Below are positions 8,552 to 15,177 of a stretch of DNA of 16,773 nucleotides, piece after piece (positions within the stretch are counted from its first letter, which is position 1; each line of letters opens with the position of its first letter). A program made the translations under genes and the position numbers. The notes below the pieces were generated by a model. The model was not told the origin of the DNA and did no database searches. It saw only the letters and a program-made list of their open reading frames with translations. The stretch is from an uncultured Sphingobacteriaceae bacterium (lineage in GTDB: Bacteria; Bacteroidota; Bacteroidia; Sphingobacteriales; Sphingobacteriaceae): the NCBI GenBank assembly GCA_937875035.1, contig CALNCF010000327.1:1-16773 (forward strand), written 5' to 3'.

Positions 8552-11500
8552 TGGTGCGGATGGTCGGTTTACAAGGGTCGCAATCTTCTACAACGATCGT
8601 AATAGTCTGGCAATTGGTAATGCCTGTACAAGCATTGTACCAGCAGATGGTCACATTATAGGTACCTGGGGCAGCGTATACGTGAGAGAATGCGTATGTG
8701 CCCATAGGACCAGGCAGAACATCGCCGTATCCATCGCCATAATCAACTTTTACTTCCTTGATACATTCTGCGCATTTCGGATCAGGGAAAGTTACATAGA
8801 ACTCGCTCTTATCCTTTGCACATCTGATCTTGGTATCAATGATCGGAGGACAAGGGTTGCAGTCTTTAACCACGATGGTTATAGTCTGACAGAACGTCTC
8901 GTCTCTGCAAGCGTTGTACCAGCAGAAGGTTACATTGTAAACACCAGGTGAAGTGTACACGTGGTTGAATACGTATGCTGCCTGCGGACCAGACTGGCTG
9001 TCGCCGAAGCCATCACCGTAGTCGATCCATGCTTTGGTTACGCATTGCGCGCAATCAGCATTCGGCATCATTAAGTAAAGCGTGCTTTCTTCACCGGCAC
9101 AAGCGATCTTCGTTTGTGTGGTCGGTGTACAAGGGTCGCACTCTTTTACCGTAATCGTGAACGTTTCACAGTTTGTAGTGTTCAGGCAGGCGTTATACCA
9201 GCATACAGTTACGTTGTATACACCAGGAGCGCCATATACGTGAGAGAATACGTAAGTACCCATCGGGCCCGGAAGGCTCATGCCGAATCCGTCGCCAAAG
9301 TCGATGCTTACTTTCTTGATACACTCAGCGCATCTTGCATCAGGGAATGATACATAGAAGTCGCTGTTCTCTCTTGCGCATCCGATCTTCGTATCGATCA
9401 CCGGTTTGCAAGGGTCGCAATCTTCCACTACGATAGTGAACGATTCACAGGTAACAACACCTGTACATCCGTTAGCCCAGCATACAGTTACTGTATAGGT
9501 ACCAGGTGTAGAATATACATGGTTGAAAGTGTATGTAGATCCAGGTCCTGGAAGTCCATCATTGAAGCCATCGCCGTAATCGATCCATACCTTGTCAAGG
9601 CATTCAGCACATCTGTCGTTATCGAATGAAACTCTGAAGTCGCTGCCTTGTCCGGCACATCTGATCTTTTTGTCGATAGTCGGTTTACATGGATCACAAT
9701 CTTTCACTACAACTGTAATGATCTGGCAGTTAGTAATACCCTCGCAGGCATTGTACCAGCAGATCGTTACATTGTAAATACCAGGAGCGGTGTATACATG
9801 GTTAAATGCATACGTACCCATAGGCCCTGGTAAGTTGTCTGAATAACCATCACCGTAGTCGATCCAAACCTCTTTCATGCACTCAGCACAACGTTTATCC
9901 GGGAATGTAACATAGAACGAGCTTGTTTCATTCGGACAAGCGATCTTCGTGTCGATGATCGGTTTGCAAGGGTTACAGTCTTCAACCACTACCGTTGTAG
10001 AAACGCAAGTGATCAGCAGGTTTTTACAGATATCCAGCCAGCATACAGTAACTGTGTATGTACCCGGAGCAGCGTATACATGCGTAAAGCTGTATGAGCC
10101 GCCTGGCATTGGTCCGGAGGTGCCTACATAGCCATCACCGAAATCAACCCACAGCTTCTGAACGCATTCAGCGCAATGTGGATCAGGGAAGTATACGGAA
10201 ACCTTGCTGGTTTGTCCGGCACAACCAATATTCGTTGTGATCTCCGGTTTGCAAGGATCGCATTCTTTCACGATCACGGTCATCGACTCGCAGATCTGTA
10301 CGCCTATACAAGCGTTATACCAGCAGACTGTTACTGTATAAACGCCCGGAGAGGTATACACATGGCTGAACAGGTAATAAGGTTGCGGACCAGGCAGAGA
10401 AGCGCTGTTTCCGTCACCGAAGTCTACTTTTACATCTTTAATACACTCGTTACACTCGCCTTCAGGGAAAATGACATAGAAGTCGCTTTGCTCTCCGGCA
10501 CAGTTGATCTTGGTCTTGAAAGATGGTTTACATGGCTCGCAATCTTCCACTACGATATTGAATGATTCGCAGGTAGTAACATTCTTGCAAGCGTCATACC
10601 AGCAGATCGTCACCGTGTATGTGCCAGGTGTGGTATAAACATGCGTGAACATATAAGCCGGCATCGGACCTGCAAGGCTGGCGCTGTTGCCATCTCCGAA
10701 GTCGATACCCACTTTCTTGATACATGCGTTACATTCATCGTTCGGGAACGTAACCTCAAATCCGCTTACCTGGTAAGCGCAGTTTACTTTTTTGAGGATC
10801 TTTGGTTTACAAGGATCTTCGCAATCAGGGATCACGATGGTAACGGTTTCACAGGTTGTGATTCCGGTACATCCGTTGTACCAGCAGATCGTTACAGTGT
10901 AAGTACCTGGTGTCGCATATACATGTGTAAATGAATATGACGGCTGAGGACCAGGCAGTGTAGCTCCGCTACCGTCTCCGTAATCGATGCTCACTTTCTT
11001 GATACACTCATTGCAACGGCCTTCAGGGAAGAAGATGTCGAACTGAGTTTTATCCTTAGCGCAACCGATCTTGGTTCCGATCTTTGGCTTACAAGGGTTA
11101 CAATCTTCTACTACAATAGTAATAGTCTGACAGTTAGTCGCACCGGTACATCCGTTGTACCAGCAGATCGTTACGTTGTAAATACCAGGAGTAGTGTATG
11201 TATGAACAAATACATATGATCCCAGAGGTCCGGATAAGCTGCTGCCTGTTCCGTCACCAAAGTCGATCTTCACTTCTTTGATACACTCTTTGCACTCGTC
11301 GGTAGGGAAGTCAATAGAGAATCCGCTTGGCAGGTTCGCACAATTGATCTTCGTCTGGATCACCGGAGTACAAGGGTCACAATCCTTAACGGTAATTGTG
11401 AATGTTTCACAGTTGGTTGCACCTGTACAGCCGTTGTACCAGCATACAGTTACGTTGTAGGTTCCGGGAGCATATACGTGTGAGAATACGTAGCTTCCTG

Positions 11501-12206
11501 CAGGACCTGGTAAGCTTGAGAAGTTACCGTCACCGAAGTCGATGGTTACTTCTTTAATACAAGCCGCGCACTCTTCGGTTGGGAAGGAGATATAGAACTC
11601 ACTCTTATCTTTTGCGCAGTTGATCTTCTTATCGATGATCGGCTTACAAGGGTCACAGTCTTTGACAACAACCGTAATTGTTTCGCAGGTTATTACCCCT
11701 GTACATTTATTGCTCCAGCAGATCTTTACAGTGTAAGTACCCGGAGCTGCATATGCGTGTGAGAAGGCATACGACAGGCTCGGACCAGCCTGGCTGTCGT
11801 TGTATCCGTCGCCATAGTCGATCCATACTTTATCAATACATTCAGCGCATTTATCGTTAGGGAATGTAACGAAGAATTCGCTCTTGTCTTTCGCGCACCT
11901 GATCTTGGTATCGATCGTTGGTTTGCAAGGGTCACAGTCTTTAACAACAACTGTAATTGTTTCGCAGGTGTACACGCCTTTACAAGCATTATACCAGCAG
12001 ATGGTTACAGTGTATGTTCCCGGACTGGTGTATACATGATTGAATGCGTATCCTGGCAGAGGACCTGCAAGGCTCGCGCTGTTTCCATCTCCATAGTCGA
12101 TGTCTACAGTCTTCATACATTTCGCGCACTGATCATCCGGGAAGCTGATGTAGAACTGACTTACGTCGTTCGGACAAGCGATCTTCCTTTCGATCTTAGG
12201 CTTACA
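8108..12206 (-). repeat. Tandem array of 15 PKD-coding units, 279-bp period
   Basis: Taking the first Cys codon of each CKP/CTP/CPP as unit start, units begin at 12206, 11927, 11648, 11372, 11093, 10811, 10532, 10253, 9968, 9689, 9410, 9131, 8852, 8573 and 8377. Spacing is 279 bp for ten intervals, with codon-sized exceptions of 276, 282 and 285 bp, and one non-codon exception of 196 bp (unit 14). Units are clearly related but diverged, so the array is old, not a fresh expansion. Consensus cysteines fall at unit positions 1, 11, 27, 30, 70, 75, 81 and 91. The acidic Ca-binding-like loop IDYGDG or IDFGDG is at 36-41. Confidence 0.92.
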
Positions 12207-13007
12207 TCCATCATCACAATCTTTGATATCAATATCTTTGGTAAAGGTACCGCAAGCGGTTACTAATACTAAGGTGTAATGTCCTGCTGAGCTGGCAGTA
12301 ATAGAAGTACTTCCGGTATTGTATAAGCTACCGTCTTTATACCATGTAGGTGTTCCTGGCAGAGCAGGACTATAAGAAATCACGGTAGGCGCACATTTGT
12401 TCGTAAGAACCAGGTCAATGTCCGCAGCTACCGCGGTAAGGGTTACACTATCAAGACCGATCACGCCCACATTAGCAGTGGTTGTTCCCGGAGGACTCGA
12501 CGAGGTCGGTAGTCCGTCACCCGTAAAACGGATAAGCGTACTGCTCGACGTAGCCGTAAAGCAATAAGAGAAACGTTTCCATGCCAGCGGGTTCGGCGGG
12601 CTCGCTGAAAAATCAGTGTGCGCGAACCGTCCTACTGAGGTTCCGTCAATGTTAACCTGTACACCGGCATCGGTGTAATACTGGCCGTTCCAGCAACCCA
12701 GATCGAACTCCAGGAGATACGTCTGGCCTGCAGTGGTCGGAACTTTTTGTTCCAGCCAATGTCCGTTGCCCCATCCACATCCGGTAACGTCCACCCACCA
12801 GTTGGAATTATTCCAACGGCTCTCCCATTGTACGGGAAGAGTGGGACTTACCGTCCATGCCCATACAGATGAGCACGACGATATGGCTGGTGTATTTTGA
12901 TTAAAGCCGCCATTGGTAACCTGGGCCTTTAGTGACCCGGAGATACCGGACAATAACAAAATACAACAGACGAAAAATAATTTCAGAAATGTCGTTGTGT
13001 ATTTCAT
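8307..13007 (-). CDS. Giant secreted cysteine-rich PKD-repeat surface protein, N-terminal and repeat part (ends at a frameshift)
   Basis: A very large extracellular repeat protein, probably structural or adhesive. The ATG at 13007 starts a signal peptide (1-29, ending SLKAQ). Residues 30-190 form a tryptophan-rich domain that starts VTNGGFN and resembles galactose-binding-like beta-sandwiches. Residues 195-265 look Ig-like (TWYKDGSLYN ... AGHYTLVLV). From C268 on come tandem units of about 93 residues, each a PKD fold (IDYGDG, GP, FxHVY, PGTYTVTICW) preceded by a roughly 33-residue cysteine-rich lead. Fourteen units are recognised in this frame, the last broken. The frame is sound to about base 8559 (CKPTI of unit 14); beyond it the residues (from NRLRRW on) are out-of-frame noise. 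The true gene is 7787-13007. An intact version would have about 1767 residues. Homologues would be called T9SS sorting-domain PKD proteins; no precise function is recognised. Confidence 0.88.
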   Translation of the reverse strand: MKYTTTFLKLFFVCCILLLSGISGSLKAQVTNGGFNQNTPAISSCSSVWAWTVSPTLPVQWESRWNNSNWWVDVTGCGWGNGHWLEQKVPTTAGQTYLLEFDLGCWNGQYYTDAGVQVNIDGTSVGRFAHTDFSASPPNPLAWKRFSYCFTATSSSTLIRFTGDGLPTSSSPPGTTTANVGVIGLDSVTLTAVAADIDLVLTNKCAPTVISYSPALPGTPTWYKDGSLYNTGSTSITASSAGHYTLVLVTACGTFTKDIDIKDCDDGCKPKIERKIACPNDVSQFYISFPDDQCAKCMKTVDIDYGDGNSASLAGPLPGYAFNHVYTSPGTYTVTICWYNACKGVYTCETITVVVKDCDPCKPTIDTKIRCAKDKSEFFVTFPNDKCAECIDKVWIDYGDGYNDSQAGPSLSYAFSHAYAAPGTYTVKICWSNKCTGVITCETITVVVKDCDPCKPIIDKKINCAKDKSEFYISFPTEECAACIKEVTIDFGDGNFSSLPGPAGSYVFSHVYAPGTYNVTVCWYNGCTGATNCETFTITVKDCDPCTPVIQTKINCANLPSGFSIDFPTDECKECIKEVKIDFGDGTGSSLSGPLGSYVFVHTYTTPGIYNVTICWYNGCTGATNCQTITIVVEDCNPCKPKIGTKIGCAKDKTQFDIFFPEGRCNECIKKVSIDYGDGSGATLPGPQPSYSFTHVYATPGTYTVTICWYNGCTGITTCETVTIVIPDCEDPCKPKILKKVNCAYQVSGFEVTFPNDECNACIKKVGIDFGDGNSASLAGPMPAYMFTHVYTTPGTYTVTICWYDACKNVTTCESFNIVVEDCEPCKPSFKTKINCAGEQSDFYVIFPEGECNECIKDVKVDFGDGNSASLPGPQPYYLFSHVYTSPGVYTVTVCWYNACIGVQICESMTVIVKECDPCKPEITTNIGCAGQTSKVSVYFPDPHCAECVQKLWVDFGDGYVGTSGPMPGGSYSFTHVYAAPGTYTVTVCWLDICKNLLITCVSTTVVVEDCNPCKPIIDTKIACPNETSSFYVTFPDKRCAECMKEVWIDYGDGYSDNLPGPMGTYAFNHVYTAPGIYNVTICWYNACEGITNCQIITVVVKDCDPCKPTIDKKIRCAGQGSDFRVSFDNDRCAECLDKVWIDYGDGFNDGLPGPGSTYTFNHVYSTPGTYTVTVCWANGCTGVVTCESFTIVVEDCDPCKPVIDTKIGCARENSDFYVSFPDARCAECIKKVSIDFGDGFGMSLPGPMGTYVFSHVYGAPGVYNVTVCWYNACLNTTNCETFTITVKECDPCTPTTQTKIACAGEESTLYLMMPNADCAQCVTKAWIDYGDGFGDSQSGPQAAYVFNHVYTSPGVYNVTFCWYNACRDETFCQTITIVVKDCNPCPPIIDTKIRCAKDKSEFYVTFPDPKCAECIKEVKVDYGDGYGDVLPGPMGTYAFSHVYAAPGTYNVTICWYNACTGITNCQTITIVVEDCDPCKPTIRTNRLRRWLWCRITWSGCFLHILTCVQRTWNLHGNDLLVQRLYQYAYLRNNYDCRRGLRSLQTTDHESDRLCRQEEPVPYPVP

Positions 13008-13392
13008 AAAAATTAAATGAAGGTTATGCCTACTCTTTTAGCTTTTCGGCTTCCGCTGCTCATTACTAAATTGCCTATTACTCAGGCGAAAATCCGGGGC
13101 AATTAACGAACGGCGACTTTCAGTGCATGAACGGCGGGCCTTATTTAACCATCGACAAAAATCAGGGTGCTCAAATGATATTATATTCTTTTTATGTGTT
13201 TTTTGATAGAATACTGTTTTGATTCGAATTAAAAATCAAACTATTAGTATGGTTTTTGGTGCTTTTTACTTAGGGAGGGAAAACTGGCAGGTGCTTATTG
13301 CTGTAAAAGGCAAATCTGCTGCGAAAAATGTATGGAACGGTCCGGGATTCAGACCGGGAAAAAAGCAGGGAAATAGGTGTTTAACCAGGGAT
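13008..13392. other. Intergenic region between the giant repeat gene and the HxlR gene
   Basis: 385 bases without a credible gene. It should hold the promoter of the minus-strand giant gene, but no good TTTG / TAnnTTTG pair is visible. Two perfect copies of GAACGGCG (13108-13115 and 13129-13136) lie with a 21-base period about 100-130 bases upstream of the giant gene's ATG. The rest is AT-rich with a weak 5-bp hairpin near 13338-13356. A 77-codon open frame on + (13219-13452) shows no protein-like character and runs into the regulator's coding strand. Confidence 0.6.
13108..13136 (-). promoter_or_regulatory. Direct repeat pair with 21-bp period, possible activator site
   Basis: GAACGGCG at 13108-13115 is repeated exactly at 13129-13136 with 13 bases between. 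Two copies on the same face of the helix, upstream of a gene start, fit the site geometry of LytTR regulators (two roughly 9-bp direct repeats, 12-13 bases apart). The assignment to the LytTR protein in this window is inference; an 8-bp repeat at some spacing in 385 bases is expected by chance about once. Confidence 0.25.
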
Positions 13393-13704
13393 TTATTTAA
13401 GAAGATCTTCGAGCTGCCGGAACACCGGGATCATCGACTGTCCGCGTTCTGAAAGTATGTACTCGATATGGAGGGGTTTGAGGCGGATGGTCTTCTTCTC
13501 CAGCAATCCTGCCTGCTCTAACTCTTTCAACGCGACCGAAACCGATTGCCTGCTTGTACCGGGCAGCTGCCGGAGCAGGGTGTTGAAACGCAATGGCCCG
13601 TCCAGCGCGAGACGAAAGATCTGCGGCTTCCATTTTCCCGACATTAATTTCAGCAGGCTTTCTGCCGGACAGCTTTCCGGTGAGTTGATTGGGAGAGTGG
13701 TCAT
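13393..13704 (-). CDS. HxlR-family winged-helix transcriptional regulator (103 aa)
   Basis: Small dimeric winged-helix regulator of the HxlR/YodB type. The domain is complete: CPAESLLKLMSGKWKPQIF, then the recognition region LRFNTLLRQLPGTSRQSVSVALKELEQAGLL and the wing LKPLHIEYILSERGQSM. A longer frame reaches an ATG at 13752, but that codon lies inside the -7 promoter element on this strand. The ATG at 13704 is therefore the start, giving about a 39-base leader and a normal family length. Residue C12 sits at the N-terminal cysteine position that thiol-sensing members (YodB, HypR, QorR) use, so redox sensing is possible; no second cysteine is present, so any switch would be intermolecular or by thiolation. 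It is divergent from an exported disulfide oxidoreductase, its probable target. Confidence 0.88.
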   Translation of the reverse strand: MTTLPINSPESCPAESLLKLMSGKWKPQIFRLALDGPLRFNTLLRQLPGTSRQSVSVALKELEQAGLLEKKTIRLKPLHIEYILSERGQSMIPVFRQLEDLLK

Positions 13705-13717
13705 GTTTTTCTGACTT

Positions 13718-13782
13718 ATTGCGGGGTACTTTTCAGAATTGCACCTTTGCAAAGGTAATTCAATAAGCCGTCACATGTCAAA
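13718..13782. promoter_or_regulatory. Overlapping divergent promoters with a 14-bp palindromic operator
   Basis: ACCTTTGCAAAGGT (13743-13756) is a perfect palindrome and supplies the -7 element of both promoters. On -, TACCTTTG (13757-13750) matches TAnnTTTG exactly, with a TTTG -33 element at 13782-13779 and a 21-base spacer. On +, CACCTTTG (13742-13749) matches 7 of 8 positions, with ATTG at 13718-13721 and a 20-base spacer. Predicted start sites near 13743 (-) and 13756 (+) give leaders of about 39 and 19 bases. A dimer of the HxlR regulator bound here would block both genes. Confidence 0.7.
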
Positions 13783-14782
13783 ATATTTCATATCGCTCAT
13801 GATCCTGCTGGTATCAGCCACTGGCAGCATCATGGCACAAACTAAAAAGCAAAAGATGAAACAGGAAGCTACCATCAACCCATTACTCTGCGACCCGGAA
13901 CAGGGCATATGCGAAGTGCCGGCCGGCAAAGCCACTTCGGAACCCACAATAAAAACAACTGCGCTGAACAAGCCGGTACGCATTATCTATTATACTGACC
14001 CGATCTGCTCTTCCTGCTGGGGGATTGAACCACAGCTCCGCAAGCTTAAAATGGAATACGGCGACCTGGTGGAAGTGGAGTACCGCATGGGCGGGCTTTT
14101 GCCTTCATGGGATATCTATAACAGCGGCGGGATCAGCAAGCCTTCGGATGTGGCGCATCACTGGGATGAGGTAAGCGGGTATTACGATATGCCGATCATT
14201 GGTGATGTATGGCTGGAAGATCCGCTGCCGTCTTCATATCCGCCGTCTATCGCATTTAAAGCAGCCGAATTACAGGATATGGAGAAGGCGCAGCAGTTTA
14301 TGCGCAGGATCCGGGAGATGGTTTTCCTGGAAAAGAAAAATATTACCCGTTGGGAACACCTTCAGCAAGCGGCCCTCGAAACCGGGCTGGACACTGGGAA
14401 GCTGAGATCAGATTTCGATACGAAAGCGGAACCCCTCTTCCGTGAAGATCTTGCGCTGGCTAAACAATCGGGTGTGCGTGGTTTTCCGACCATGTTCTTT
14501 ACCGATACCTTGGGTAACCGTTTCACCGTGTATGGCTCGAAGCCTTACGAGGTTTATGAGCAGGCCCTTCTGAAATTAGTGCCGGACGCTAAGAAGAAGC
14601 CTTTCGATACTTCATGGGAACACCTGTTCCGTCATTACCCGACACTCACTACCCGGGAATTTTCAGTACTGGCGGGCATAGGTAAGCCCGAAGCAGAGGC
14701 TTTGCTGAATGAGTTGCATCAGCAGAAAAAATTAAGCAAGACCGCGACCCGTAACGGGGCGCTTTGGAAACGTGCCGCTTAA
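13775..14782 (+). CDS. Exported DsbA/FrnE-like thioredoxin-fold oxidoreductase (335 aa)
   Basis: Thiol-disulfide oxidoreductase of the DsbA superfamily, FrnE/YjbH-like branch. The ATG at 13775 is preferred over an upstream in-frame TTG at 13739, which lies in the promoter; it opens a signal peptide (1-21, ending SIMAQ) that places the protein in the periplasm or, as a lipid-free form, outside. The active site is CSSC (C78-C81) in TDPICSSCWGIEP, typical of the FrnE/YjbH branch, and the cis-proline is P238 in GVRGFPTMFF. An additional pair C39/C46 sits in the pre-domain segment NPLLCDPEQGICEVP. The tail after about residue 288 (LTTREFSVLAGIGKPEAEALLNELHQ...) reads like a small winged-helix or helical domain not found in classical DsbA. 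Control by the divergent HxlR regulator is likely. Its stop overlaps that of the facing gene by two bases. Confidence 0.88.
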   Translation: MSKYFISLMILLVSATGSIMAQTKKQKMKQEATINPLLCDPEQGICEVPAGKATSEPTIKTTALNKPVRIIYYTDPICSSCWGIEPQLRKLKMEYGDLVEVEYRMGGLLPSWDIYNSGGISKPSDVAHHWDEVSGYYDMPIIGDVWLEDPLPSSYPPSIAFKAAELQDMEKAQQFMRRIREMVFLEKKNITRWEHLQQAALETGLDTGKLRSDFDTKAEPLFREDLALAKQSGVRGFPTMFFTDTLGNRFTVYGSKPYEVYEQALLKLVPDAKKKPFDTSWEHLFRHYPTLTTREFSVLAGIGKPEAEALLNELHQQKKLSKTATRNGALWKRAA

Positions 14783-15177
14783 ACACGTTTAGCCTTGTCC
14801 TGCCGGAAGATCATGCTCAGGTATTTATAGAGCTCAGGATGATGCTCGAGAAATTTCTGCGGGTTGTCGAAAAAGTATTCGCTCACCACGGCCAGGAACT
14901 CGGCGTTATTGGTGAGGCCGTAAGGGTTGATGTCCGACTGCCCGTTCTGCATCCGGTGCATCTCTTCGCGGATCACATTCAGCCAGGGTAATACATAAGC
15001 GCGGTCGAGCAGGATCTCGGGGATCCCGTCTGAGTTGCCGCCATCAGCCATGTCGATGAGGTGAACGAATTCGTGGATGCCCACATTATGCCTGTTGCGT
15101 TCCCCGTTAAAGCCGGCTACGAGATCAGGCTTGGAAAGCACCACGGTATTGTTCAGATGACGATTGCCCGTCGTACC
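14779..15177 (-). CDS. MtfA-like zinc peptidase, C-terminal catalytic part (frameshifted from 15179-15676)
   Basis: Holds the catalytic core of an M90/MtfA-type zinc metallopeptidase: HEFVH in NVGIHEFVHLIDMADG, and the downstream acidic ligand region NNAEFLAVVSEYFF. In the composite protein these are H201, E202, H205 and E259; the 58-residue spacing to the third ligand is close to that of E. coli MtfA (H149/E212). The frame is open from 15177 (GTTGNRHLNNTVVLSKPDL...), and a GTG at 15144 is the first possible internal start, which would give 121 residues without the N-terminal half. Skipping one base at 15178 joins it to the upstream frame. The stop TAA (14781-14779) overlaps the stop of the convergent oxidoreductase gene. 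Confidence 0.85.
   Translation of the reverse strand, partial: GTTGNRHLNNTVVLSKPDLVAGFNGERNRHNVGIHEFVHLIDMADGGNSDGIPEILLDRAYVLPWLNVIREEMHRMQNGQSDINPYGLTNNAEFLAVVSEYFFDNPQKFLEHHPELYKYLSMIFRQDKAKRV

Noticed and set aside
8108..12206. Regularly spaced repeats considered as a CRISPR array
   Set aside because: The period is 279 bp, units are diverged and coding throughout, with no short identical repeats or unique spacers and no cas genes nearby.
8407..12266. Many 60-130-codon open frames on + with recurring similar peptides across the repeat array
   Set aside because: The 279-bp period is a multiple of 3, so any stop-free antisense stretch recurs in each unit. They only echo the repeats on the other strand.
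13338..13356. Hairpin CGGTC ... GACCG as a terminator for the HxlR gene
   Set aside because: Only a 5-bp stem with a 9-base loop and no T run on the minus strand directly after it.
13219..13452. 77-codon open frame on + between the giant gene and the HxlR gene
   Set aside because: No signal, domain or ribosome site, and it runs 60 bases into the regulator on the opposite strand.
13705..13752. Longer HxlR protein starting at the ATG at 13752
   Set aside because: That codon lies within the -7 element predicted for this same gene; the extra 16 residues are not part of the family fold.
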